DNA of 20,376 nt from Eubacterium limosum. Its GTDB lineage: Bacteria > Bacillota > Clostridia > Eubacteriales > Eubacteriaceae. The notes beneath the pieces are model-generated. The model saw only the letters and a program-made list of their open reading frames with translations. It was not told where the DNA came from and did not search any database. Shown here one piece after another: positions 1 to 6,976 of this stretch (the stretch's first letter is position 1; every line of letters starts with the position of its first letter). The stretch covers positions 1 to 20,376 of the forward strand of contig CAUEUD010000046.1 in assembly GCA_959020865.1 (NCBI GenBank), written 5' to 3'. The position numbers were made by a program, and so were the translations under genes.

Positions 1-320
1 CGGCAGTCGTCCTTAACCTCCAGGATGCCATAGTGCCCTTCCTCCAGATCGCCCGGGAAGTTTAGAATCTCAGACAGGATAATGGTATGGTCCGCGGTGT
101 TGCAGATCGGCACGACCACGTGCTTGCCCTCGGACAGTGCCCGCTCAATCAGGGCGTGGGTGTGAATTTCAGTGCCGAAGCTCACGTAGAGCATCATCCA
201 GTCCGCGTCTTCGTATGCGTCGGAGTGAATGAAATTGTCAATGATCTGTGCATCGATTTCCTTTGAGTAAATGTCAGAACGTTTCTTTAAGGTTTCCTGA
301 CGAAAAGCTTTTTTATCCAT
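1..320 (-). CDS. 5-formyltetrahydrofolate cyclo-ligase, N-terminal part
   Basis: Reading leftward from the ATG at 320-318 gives about 106 open codons that run off the window edge. The start MDKKAFRQETLKKRSDIY, followed by an ADWMMLYVSFGTEIHT stretch and the segment GKHVVVPICN, matches the N-terminal half of 5-formyl-THF cyclo-ligase (5,10-methenyl-THF synthetase). This cytosolic enzyme uses ATP to turn 5-formyl-THF into 5,10-methenyl-THF, returning it to the C1-folate pool. A clear AGGAG lies 6-10 bases upstream of the ATG. The glycine-rich C-terminal ATP/folate-binding motif lies outside the window, so completeness cannot be judged. The gene is divergent from the DUF1638 gene, and both fit C1 metabolism. 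Confidence 0.85.
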   Translation of the reverse strand, partial: MDKKAFRQETLKKRSDIYSKEIDAQIIDNFIHSDAYEDADWMMLYVSFGTEIHTHALIERALSEGKHVVVPICNTADHTIILSEILNFPGDLEEGHYGILEVKDDC

Positions 321-335
321 AATTTCTCCTTTGTG

Positions 336-362
336 ATTATACCTGCATTTTCTCCCATTATA
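336..362 (-). promoter_or_regulatory. Possible promoter region for the cyclo-ligase gene
   Basis: Two TATAAT hexamers occur on the minus strand, at 341-336 and 362-357. The first would leave a leader of only about 9 bases overlapping the Shine-Dalgarno site, so the second is the better candidate. Neither has a good -35 box, so the assignment rests on the -10 match alone. Confidence 0.35.
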
Positions 363-396
363 TCATCTCTTTTACACGGTTGATAGAGAAAAATTT

Positions 397-425
397 TTGC
401 ATCGCCGGGTTAAATGCGCTATACT
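397..425 (+). promoter_or_regulatory. Sigma-A promoter for the DUF1638 gene
   Basis: TTGCAT at 397-402 and TATACT at 420-425 are separated by exactly 17 bases, near the housekeeping consensus. The predicted start is near 432, giving a leader of about 50 bases before the ATG at 485. Confidence 0.7.
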
Positions 426-484
426 TATCTATGAATGAGGAAAATGAAAAACGGGACTTGAAAAAGTAATGAGGGGATTGCAAA

Positions 485-1165
485 ATGAAAAGAAGAAAAT
501 TATTGGCCTGTGAGACGATTAAGGATGAAGTCGAGCTCATTAAGGAAAAATGCGGCGTCGACATTGAAACCGTCTGGATGGATAACACACTGCACGCTTA
601 CCCTGAAAACCTGAGGGACGCTCTTCAGGCAGAGATTGACAAGGCAGAGCCGGAGGCCGAGGAGCTGTTGTTTGCTTACGGCAACTGCGGCAATGGCCTG
701 GTGGGGTTAAAAAGCAGCAGCGCGACCATGATCATTCCCAAATATGGGGACTGCATTGACATGTTTTTGTCGAACCTTGAAAATCTGGAGCGGGTGCGGA
801 CCACCACCTATTTTCTGACAAGGGGCTGGCTGGACGGCAAGCAGAGCCTGGAGTGGGAGATCGACTACAATTACAAGCGCTTTGGCGAAAAGCGGGCCCG
901 GAAAATCATGGACATGATCTACCGGCATTACAAATATCTGATGCTCATCGACACTGGCGCCTATGATCTTAACCAGGCGAAGCCAAGGGTGGATAAGATC
1001 GCTGAAACCATTAAGCTGGAACCGGTTGTCAAGCAGGGGGACATCAGCCCCATCGAAAAACTGCTGACGGGCAACTGGGATGAGGAACACTTCTGCGTGA
1101 TTCCGCCTGGGCGTGAGACCACCTATCATGATTTTGACGGCGCGAGCTTACGTTTGCCTTGCTAA
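485..1165 (+). CDS. DUF1638 domain-containing protein
   Basis: This 226-residue cytosolic protein has no signal peptide or membrane segment. It begins KRRKLLACE, with Cys9, and has the DUF1638 core LLFAYGNCGNGLVGL (Cys68), followed by IIPKYGDCIDMFL (Cys90); Cys23 is a further cysteine. The function is unknown. From memory of the family, such genes often sit beside corrinoid-dependent methyltransferase genes in methanogens and acetogens, and the conserved cysteines suggest metal or corrinoid handling; that is inference. The ATG at 485 has GAGGGG at 471-476, eight bases upstream. It has its own promoter and lies divergent from a folate enzyme gene. No methyltransferase gene is visible in the window, so a direct partner cannot be named. 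Confidence 0.82.
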   Translation: MKRRKLLACETIKDEVELIKEKCGVDIETVWMDNTLHAYPENLRDALQAEIDKAEPEAEELLFAYGNCGNGLVGLKSSSATMIIPKYGDCIDMFLSNLENLERVRTTTYFLTRGWLDGKQSLEWEIDYNYKRFGEKRARKIMDMIYRHYKYLMLIDTGAYDLNQAKPRVDKIAETIKLEPVVKQGDISPIEKLLTGNWDEEHFCVIPPGRETTYHDFDGASLRLPC

Positions 1166-1255
1166 AAATTGTTTTTTTTGTTACAATTTAAATATATCTG
1201 TTACAATGCTTTCAGATTTCGACGTTTTTTAAAGTTTTTTATAAGTAAAATGACC

Positions 1256-1261
1256 TATAAT
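1256..1261 (+). promoter_or_regulatory. Possible -10 element upstream of ftsX
   Basis: TATAAT at 1256-1261 lies in an AT-rich 186-base gap before ftsX. Only T-rich sequence sits where the -35 box should be. Further upstream, TGTTACAAT occurs twice (about 1180-1188 and 1199-1207) and reads as two extended -10 elements. Transcription clearly could start in this gap, but the exact site is uncertain. Confidence 0.35.
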
Positions 1262-1351
1262 AAGACAGCAGAAATAAATAATTTGTAAATTTTTATGAGG
1301 GCTGTGTAATAATTTGCATCTAAGAGGGTGCAGATGAGAGGGAGAATGTTA

Positions 1352-2280
1352 ATGGGAAAAAGAAAAAAGGAGCATCATTTTTTTTCGATGCTGAAAAGTA
1401 TTTTCAGAGATACAGCTCAAAGCATTGAGCGAAATAATCTGATGAGTATTGCCTCCATTCTTTCTGTTGTCGCGGCTCTGATCATTCTGGGGATTTTTGT
1501 GATCTTCACCGTGAATCTCCAGCACATTACAGAAAATGTGGAATCCGCCATGGAGCTGCGTGTTTTTATGAAAACAGAATACACAGAGGATCAGAAAACC
1601 TCGGTTGAGACAGCGCTTCGCGGTAACAGCCAGGTGACCGGCATCTCCTTTGAGAGCAAGGACGAAGCCTTGGAAAAATTCTCTTCGAGCCTCGATGATT
1701 ATTCAGGCCTTTTAAAAGGATATGACAGCAGCAATAACCCGATGGCCGCATCGTTTATTGTCCAGGTGCAGAATCCTGAGGACCTGGGGAGCGTCAAAAG
1801 CTTTGCCGAAGGGCTGACGTCCCAGGGGGTCGATTATGTCAAATATGGTGAGGAATACGTCAATGCGCTGGTAAGCTTCAGCAAGTTCAGCAATACGCTG
1901 TGTATTGTCATACTGGCAGTGCTTTCATCATTTCGGTCTTCATTATTTATAACACCATCAAGCTGACCTGCTTTGCCAGAAGAAGGGAAATAGGGGTCAT
2001 GAAGTATGTTGGCGCAACGGACTGGTATATCCGGCTGCCCTTTATACTGGAAGGGACCTTCCTTGGATGTCTCGGGGCGCTGGTGGCTATGCTGATCATA
2101 CGCACGGGTTACTACTATGCCATTGCCTATGTCACCAACGCGGTCAATATGCCCATGAACAGCGACCTGGTATCTCCGGCGCTGATTATGGGGCCGATTT
2201 TTGTGTTCTGTCTGGTGTACGGTATTATTATCGGCGCCTTTGGCAGTTTGTTCTCAATCAGGAAATTCTTAAATGCTTAG
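1352..2280 (+). pseudogene. ftsX: Cell division protein FtsX, frameshifted
   Basis: FtsX is the four-helix membrane subunit of the FtsEX complex, which activates peptidoglycan hydrolases at the septum. The first frame gives a cytoplasmic N-terminus, helix 1 (about residues 31-54) and the extracellular domain. It then derails after LCIVILAVL near 1922-1926. The next frame resumes with FIISVFIIYNTIKLT, then the conserved REIGVMKYVGA segment and two more helices, ending in FSIRKFL. One extra T in the CTTT run at 1922-1925 would restore a 309-residue protein of normal length. This may be a sequencing error or a real mutation. I chose the ATG at 1352 (MGKRKKEHHF) because GGGAG lies eight bases upstream; the ATG at 1334 and the GTG at 1328 are alternatives. 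The M23 peptidase gene follows 49 bases later. No ftsE precedes it. Confidence 0.85.
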
Positions 2281-2329
2281 AGATAAATGTGTAATTGTTA
2301 GTACGAAGAAGGAGAGATGAGTAAGGTCT

Positions 2330-3463
2330 ATGAAGAAAAAATTGTGTGGTTTTCTGGCAGGATTATTATGCGTTTCAATGTTGTGCGCCCCGGTTTTTGC
2401 TGAGGACACCGATGCCCTCAAGGCGCAGCTGAATGACAGTGTTCAGAAGATTAAGGATATGTCATCTCAGATGGAATCAACCAAAAGTGATATTGCGGAG
2501 ATCGAAAAACAGATCAATGCCTCCAATGCCGCCATTGATGCCATCAATGGTCAGATCGCGGACCTGGACGCCCGTATGGCAGACCGTAAGGCACAGATCG
2601 CCGTGCTGCAGGAACAGCAGGACAAACAGGAAAAGGAACTGGAAGAACGACTCCGCGTCATGTACATGTACGGGAATGACGGCTACCTCCAGGTACTGTT
2701 CTCATCAAATAATTTCACGGATTTTATCGCCCGGGCCGATATGATGAAAAATGTCATGCAGGCCGATAAGGACGCGGTAACCGCCCTTGAAAATACCAAA
2801 AAAGAAATTGAAGCCCAGAATGCGGGCTTAGAGGCAGATAAAGCTGTGGCCGAGGAGGCCAAAGCCGCCCAGACAGATGCCAAAAGCCAGCAGAACGCAC
2901 TTCTGGCTAAAAACCAGGCACTGGTCGATGAATTGAAGGCAGGTATTGAAGCGGAAATGGCTGATGCAAATAGTATTTCTCAGGAATTATTTGGTCAGGA
3001 TGCCAGTTCTTTTATTCAAACTGGAGAGTACTATTGGCCGATTTCACCAGATAATTCACAGGCCTTCTGGATCAGCAGCCCCTTTGCCGGACGTATCCAC
3101 CCCATCACCGGGGAATGGTCCAACCATCAGGGCGTTGACGTGGCCGTCAGCTATGGCACCCCGATTCTGGCAGCTGGGGACGGCACTGTTTCGATTGCAG
3201 AATATTATGGTGGATACGGCAATTGTGTCGTTATTAATATGGGGACGGATACGAATGGCAATAAGCTTGAAACCTTGTACGGCCACATGTCCCAGATCGC
3301 AACCACAGTCGGCGCAACCGTCTCTAAGGGCGACATCATCGGCTATGTGGGCAGCACCGGGAACTCCACGGGACCGCATCTCCACTTTGGTTGGATGGTG
3401 AACAGCAGCTTTACCGATCCATTGGCTTATTACCCGGACAAAAACTGGAACTACGTAGAATAG
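2330..3463 (+). CDS. Secreted coiled-coil M23 peptidase, EnvC/PcsB type
   Basis: This 377-residue protein has a signal peptide (MKKKLCGFLAGLLC onward, likely cut after VFA near residue 24). A long Ala/Glu/Lys-rich coiled coil follows (about 27-215), interrupted by the MYMYGNDGYLQVLFSS segment typical of this family. The C-terminal LytM/peptidase M23 domain (about 235-370) keeps the zinc and catalytic residues: His266 and Asp270 in HQGVD, His319 in YGHM, and His350/His352 in HLHF. It should therefore be an active endopeptidase cutting peptide cross-links. Its place directly after ftsX fits a hydrolase or activator controlled by FtsEX through the coiled coil. The ATG at 2330 sits 14 bases after GGAG at 2311-2314, with AAGG at 2323-2326 closer. 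Its stop codon abuts that of the convergent DUF1836 gene. Confidence 0.9.
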   Translation: MKKKLCGFLAGLLCVSMLCAPVFAEDTDALKAQLNDSVQKIKDMSSQMESTKSDIAEIEKQINASNAAIDAINGQIADLDARMADRKAQIAVLQEQQDKQEKELEERLRVMYMYGNDGYLQVLFSSNNFTDFIARADMMKNVMQADKDAVTALENTKKEIEAQNAGLEADKAVAEEAKAAQTDAKSQQNALLAKNQALVDELKAGIEAEMADANSISQELFGQDASSFIQTGEYYWPISPDNSQAFWISSPFAGRIHPITGEWSNHQGVDVAVSYGTPILAAGDGTVSIAEYYGGYGNCVVINMGTDTNGNKLETLYGHMSQIATTVGATVSKGDIIGYVGSTGNSTGPHLHFGWMVNSSFTDPLAYYPDKNWNYVE

Positions 3464-4036
3464 TTATTCCGCGTCCGGGGCCATTTCATCCAGAAGCTTT
3501 TCAGCGAGGCGTTTGTAATTAAGGCTCTGCTGAAACAGCAGCAGACACATCAGCATTGAATCCGTCGATTCCATATTGGAGTCGGCGGTTTTTTCTTTGG
3601 CATTTTTGACGACGCGGCGGGCGTCATCCTTCAGTGCGCCGAGCTGTCCAGCCTGGCTGTCCAGGAATTTCTGGTATACAAACTGAAGCTTTTCGTGTTC
3701 CACGGTCTCCCCATCCCTGAGAAAGCCAAAAAGCGTTTTGATGTCCTCCATGGAGGTTACCTGCTTCAGCTGGTAGATCAGGAGCATGAGAAGCACGTGG
3801 TCCACCGTGTACTTTTTCTTCTGGGCCGGGATTAAAAGCTTGTTTTTGGTATAATTGTTAATCATGGTCTTAGTCAGCAGCTTGTCCTCAGGCCTGCGCT
3901 TTGTGGGCGCCAGGTATTTTTCAAAAAGCGTGATGAGCTGGTCCATGTAAAGGTCCAGGTCCGGGATGTCCTGTATAGTGATCTGGCTGTCAAGCTGCAG
4001 GCTGTCAATCAAGTCAAAAATTTGTTCTTCTGTCAT
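3464..4036 (-). CDS. DUF1836 domain-containing protein, MerR-like helix-turn-helix
   Basis: This 190-residue soluble protein matches the DUF1836 pattern: IQDIPDLDLYMDQLI, then KRRPEDKLLTKTMINNYTK, then KKYTVDHVLLMLLIYQLK, then MEDIKTLFGFL. The middle resembles a MerR-type winged helix, with a helix-turn-helix followed by a tyrosine-containing wing and an effector helix. It is therefore probably a DNA-binding regulator; this is inferred from pattern, and no target is known. The start at 4036 has a strong AAGGAGG six bases upstream. It is divergent from the hemolysin III gene across 147 bases, so that gene is one candidate target. It converges on the M23 peptidase gene with no bases between the stop codons. 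Confidence 0.8.
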   Translation of the reverse strand: MTEEQIFDLIDSLQLDSQITIQDIPDLDLYMDQLITLFEKYLAPTKRRPEDKLLTKTMINNYTKNKLLIPAQKKKYTVDHVLLMLLIYQLKQVTSMEDIKTLFGFLRDGETVEHEKLQFVYQKFLDSQAGQLGALKDDARRVVKNAKEKTADSNMESTDSMLMCLLLFQQSLNYKRLAEKLLDEMAPDAE

Positions 4037-4061
4037 GGAGACCTCCTTGTTATTTCTATTT

Positions 4062-4090
4062 ATTTTACGCTAAAGCCACAAAAAAGACAA
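4062..4090 (-). promoter_or_regulatory. Sigma-A promoter for the DUF1836 gene
   Basis: On the minus strand, TTGTCT (4090-4085) and TAAAAT (4067-4062) are spaced by 17 bases. The predicted start is about 20 bases upstream of the ATG at 4036. Confidence 0.55.
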
Positions 4091-4104
4091 TATCAAAAAC
4101 GTAT

Positions 4105-4133
4105 TTGACATTGTATACAGGATGTGATATATT
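4105..4133 (+). promoter_or_regulatory. Consensus sigma-A promoter for the hemolysin III gene
   Basis: A perfect TTGACA (4105-4110) and TATATT (4128-4133) are separated by 17 bases. This is the strongest promoter match in the window. A 7+1+7 inverted repeat (TAGTTTT-A-AAAACTA, 4151-4165) lies just past the expected start and could be an operator. Confidence 0.75.
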
Positions 4134-4183
4134 TTAAAGAACGCAATACATAGTTTTAAAAACTACATAAGGAGTGACACAAA

Positions 4184-4840
4184 ATGATTGAAAAATTCAG
4201 AGACCCGATGAGTGCGCTGACCCACTTGATCGGAGCCGTCTTATCCGTGATCGGCACCATCGCCATGCTGATCCTTATCACTGTGGAAAAAGAAGTCAAT
4301 GCCCTGACACTGACCTCGGTGCTGGCCTTTGGACTTGGCCTGATCGCCCTGTATACGACCAGCTTCACCTATCATGCCGTCCACGGTTCACCTGAAAAAA
4401 TCATGCGCATGAAAAAAACCGACCATTCCATGATTTTCCTGCTGATCGCCGGCTCTTATACGCCCTTCTGCCTCCTGTGCCTGACAGGTGTGACCCGGGT
4501 GGCGCTGATGAGTGCGATCTGGGCGGTTGCAGTGATTGGCGTGCTGATGATGGTTTTCTGGATTAATATGCCCCGGTGGCTGAACACAGGCCTCTATATT
4601 TTCATGGGCTGGTTTGCCCTTTTTGCCCTCAAGCCCCTCTACGACGCGCTGCCCACCGGCGGATTTGTGTTTTTACTGCTCGGCGGCATTATGTATACGG
4701 TGGGCGGGGTCATGTATGGCCTTAAAAAGCCCAATATATGGCCGGAGTTCGGCTTTCATGAGGTGTTTCATGTCTTCGTCATGCTTGGAAGCCTGTGCCA
4801 CTATTACGCTGTTTTCCGCTATATTTTGATGCCGGCCTGA
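4184..4840 (+). CDS. trhA: Hemolysin III family membrane protein (PAQR/TrhA)
   Basis: This 218-residue protein has about seven hydrophobic helices and almost no soluble domain, as expected for the YqfA/TrhA branch of the PAQR superfamily. The zinc-site residues are present: Ser60 and His64 in SFTYHAVHGS, Asp80 in DHSMIFLLIAGSYTP, and His192/His196 in FHEVFHVFVMLGSLCHYY. The fold predicts a membrane hydrolase-like metal site. Family members are linked to membrane energetics and fluidity in bacteria, and the old name hemolysin III does not prove hemolysis. AAGGAG lies about nine bases before the ATG. It has its own consensus promoter and is divergent from the DUF1836 regulator-like gene. No clear terminator follows. 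Confidence 0.85.
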   Translation: MIEKFRDPMSALTHLIGAVLSVIGTIAMLILITVEKEVNALTLTSVLAFGLGLIALYTTSFTYHAVHGSPEKIMRMKKTDHSMIFLLIAGSYTPFCLLCLTGVTRVALMSAIWAVAVIGVLMMVFWINMPRWLNTGLYIFMGWFALFALKPLYDALPTGGFVFLLLGGIMYTVGGVMYGLKKPNIWPEFGFHEVFHVFVMLGSLCHYYAVFRYILMPA

Positions 4841-4882
4841 ATTGTGGCACTGTTCATATAGAATTTTGGAGATCAGAAATTT

Positions 4883-5064
4883 CCATAACAACGCATAACC
4901 ACTAACTTCTCAGAGTTAAAGGGATTCTTTAACGGTGAAGAATATTTTATGTAAACAGAGTTGAATAAAAATAAATATTTATTCAAAAATGCCTACCAGA
5001 GGTTAAAGATTATGTCGGTTTTGAAGTATTACCCCCAGATGTTGGTCGTTATGCGTTGTTATGG
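4883..5064. repeat. 182-bp AT-rich element bounded by a perfect 17-bp inverted repeat
   Basis: The 17 bases at 4883-4899 (CCATAACAACGCATAAC) recur in exact reverse complement at 5048-5064. Inside are a 7-bp hairpin (4915-4921 with 4927-4933, five-base loop) and a 9-bp AT hairpin (4961-4969 with 4978-4986). A stem of 11 pairs (one G-T) at 5101-5111 and 5125-5135 follows outside, with a short T-run. I see no target duplication and no transposase. It may be a MITE-like remnant or a structured RNA locus. The rest of the gene-free interval 4841-5325 shows no confident gene. Confidence 0.5.
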
Positions 5065-5100
5065 GCTGATTTATGGAAATAATTTTTATTGATGATGGTG

Positions 5101-5139
5101 AAACCGCAATGTCTTGTTTGAAGGCATTGTGGTTTTTAA
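5101..5139 (+). terminator. Possible Rho-independent terminator
   Basis: AAACCGCAATG (5101-5111) pairs with CATTGTGGTTT (5125-5135), with one G-U pair and a 13-base loop, followed by a short T-run and more AT-rich sequence. It lies 260 bases past the hemolysin III stop, so it could end that transcript or an unseen small RNA. The loop is large and the T-run weak. Confidence 0.35.
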
Positions 5140-5325
5140 ATTTTAGAAAAGGTTTTCTGGAGTAAATTTACTTGTTAAGGGTAAATAACTTATCGGGTTT
5201 GTGTTAAAATAATAAAGGCCATGTAAAATCTTAGGAAAATCTTCATAATTTGGATTGTATTTTCTTAATTTTTATGGTGTATTATAAAGGTAAATCAAGT
5301 TTAATACAGGGGAGCTGAACACTTA

Positions 5326-5925
5326 ATGAACAAACCAACACACCTGATATTTGGAGAAATTATCTGGAAATACCTTGACGAAAACTATGGCATCACCTTA
5401 AACCGCGCCGGCTTTCTGCTTGGAAATATCGCGCCGGACCTTACTTTTAGCTTTGTCTTTCATCCCCATGAAAGGAAATATGCCTCTGAGCATCTGAGAG
5501 TTGCCATCGACGCGGCCATTAAGGCAGGCGATATTATGGACTTCGATGCCGGGTTCTTTCTGGCAGAACGCCTTGGCAGCATCTGCCACTATTGCGCAGA
5601 TTTTTTCTGCGAGGCCCATACCGAGCGCTATGAAGGAAACCTGAAGGAACATATTCTGTTTGAGAAAAAGCTGTACCGCTACTGTATGCGCAACGAGAAA
5701 GAGCTGGGCGAGACCATGCGGCAGCCCAGAAGCTTTTCCGTTTCCGGAACCGGTGACATCTTCCGGAAGATTGAGGAAATGAATGACGCCTATCTTGCCG
5801 GAAGCCCCTCTTACAGAGCCCAGGCAGAAGGCGCCCTGTCCGCCTGCCTCCAGACCGTTGGCACCATCATGACCACGCGCTACTACGCCGCCTTTAATGT
5901 GGAACCGGGCTTTTTAGTCCATTAA
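5326..5925 (+). CDS. Zinc-dependent phospholipase C family protein
   Basis: This 199-residue protein fits the family: NKPTHLIFGEIIW at the start (His6), LLGNIAPDL (Asp38), HPHER (His46, His48), LGSICHYCADFFCEAHT (His88, Asp92, His98), and EHILFE (His109, Glu113). This His/Asp pattern matches the three-zinc site of the phospholipase C/P1 nuclease fold. The family has many uncharacterised intracellular members, and the substrate is unknown. There is no evident signal peptide, so unlike the classic toxins it probably stays in the cytoplasm. The ATG at 5326 has GGGGAG about ten bases upstream. It is a single-gene unit, preceded by the gene-poor region and ended by a strong terminator. Confidence 0.82.
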   Translation: MNKPTHLIFGEIIWKYLDENYGITLNRAGFLLGNIAPDLTFSFVFHPHERKYASEHLRVAIDAAIKAGDIMDFDAGFFLAERLGSICHYCADFFCEAHTERYEGNLKEHILFEKKLYRYCMRNEKELGETMRQPRSFSVSGTGDIFRKIEEMNDAYLAGSPSYRAQAEGALSACLQTVGTIMTTRYYAAFNVEPGFLVH

Positions 5926-5955
5926 AAAACCTGCGATTCATCTCGCAGGTTTTTT
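5924..5955. terminator. Bidirectional Rho-independent terminator
   Basis: AAAAAACCTGCGA and TCGCAGGTTTTTT form a perfect 13-bp inverted repeat around a six-base loop. The A-run and T-run make it work in both directions. It ends the phospholipase C-like gene (its stop codon overlaps the A-run) and the leftward GGGtGRT operon, whose stop lies 11 bases away. Confidence 0.92.
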
Positions 5956-5966
5956 GTTTATTGGGA

Positions 5967-6965
5967 TTAATTCATGGCTTCCTCGATGGCAACTGCAACC
6001 GATACGGTAGCGCCAACCATTGGGTTGTTACCCATGCCAATCAGGCCCATCATTTCAACGTGGGCTGGAACGGAGGAGGAACCGGCGAACTGAGCGTCGG
6101 AGTGCATACGTCCCATGGTATCGGTCATACCGTAGGAAGCAGGGCCAGCTGCCATGTTATCCGGGTGGAGGGTACGCCCTGTACCGCCGCCGGAAGCAAC
6201 TGAGAAGTATTTTTTACCCTGTTCAAGGGCTTCTTTTTTATAAGTGCCGGCAACCGGATGCTGGAAACGTGTCGGGTTGGTGGAGTTCCCGGTGATGGAA
6301 ACATTCACGCCTTCGTGGTGCATGATGGCAACACCTTCCTGAACGTCGTTAGAGCCGTAGCAGTTAACCGCGGCGCGTTCACCGTCCGAATAAGCGGTCT
6401 TTTCCACGATGTTAAGGGTACCGGTCGCATAATCATAATCGGTTTTTACATAGGTAAAACCGTTGATGCGGGCAATAATCAGAGCCGCGTCTTTGCCCAG
6501 GCCGTTTAAGATAACGCGCAATGGTTTTTTACGAACCTTGTTGGCGTTTCTGGCAATCCCGATAGCACCTTCAGCAGCCGCGAAGGATTCGTGGCCAGCC
6601 AGGAAAGCGAAACAGTCGGTTTCTTCACGCAGCAGCATTGCGCCCAGGTTACCATGGCCTAAGCCAACCTTACGCTGTTCTGCAACAGAGCCCGGAATAC
6701 AGAAAGCCTGTAAGCCTTCTCCGACGATTTCAGCCGCGTCAGCCGCTGTTTTTGCACCGCGTTTGATGGCCAGTGCGGCGCCGAGCGTATAAGCCCAGCA
6801 GGCATTTTCAAAACAGATTGGCTGAATACCCTTTACGATACCTGCAACGTCAATGCCTTTTTCATCGCAGATGGCCTTTGCTTCTTCTAAAGAGGCAATG
6901 CCGTTTGCTTTTAAGACTTCATTGATTTTGTCGATTCTTCTTTCATAACTTTCAAATAATGGCAT
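5967..6965 (-). CDS. GGGtGRT family protein
   Basis: This 332-residue soluble protein carries the motif that names the family, GGGTGRT, at residues 259-265. Other conserved-looking glycine-rich segments are GLGHGNLGAM (about 101-110), ILNGLGKDAALI (152-163) and AGPASYGMTDTMGRMHSDAQFAG (273-295). Cysteines fall at 33, 51, 56, 89, 118 and 202. No function is established. The glycine-rich motif could bind a nucleotide or phosphate, which is inference. It is the second gene of a two-gene operon, 11 bases after the NifU-like gene, so a role tied to Fe-S clusters is plausible. AGGAGG lies seven bases before the ATG. A bidirectional terminator follows. Confidence 0.85.
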   Translation of the reverse strand: MPLFESYERRIDKINEVLKANGIASLEEAKAICDEKGIDVAGIVKGIQPICFENACWAYTLGAALAIKRGAKTAADAAEIVGEGLQAFCIPGSVAEQRKVGLGHGNLGAMLLREETDCFAFLAGHESFAAAEGAIGIARNANKVRKKPLRVILNGLGKDAALIIARINGFTYVKTDYDYATGTLNIVEKTAYSDGERAAVNCYGSNDVQEGVAIMHHEGVNVSITGNSTNPTRFQHPVAGTYKKEALEQGKKYFSVASGGGTGRTLHPDNMAAGPASYGMTDTMGRMHSDAQFAGSSSVPAHVEMMGLIGMGNNPMVGATVSVAVAIEEAMN

Positions 6966-6976
6966 CTCAGAACCTC

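Noticed and set aside
1900..2280. A separate 126-residue membrane protein gene
   Set aside because: It is the C-terminal half of FtsX in a shifted frame: it continues helix 2 and carries the conserved FtsX segment. It has no convincing ribosome binding site.
5961..6792. Plus-strand open frames opposite the GGGtGRT gene
   Set aside because: They are fragments antisense to a well-conserved gene, with no ribosome binding sites or recognisable domains.
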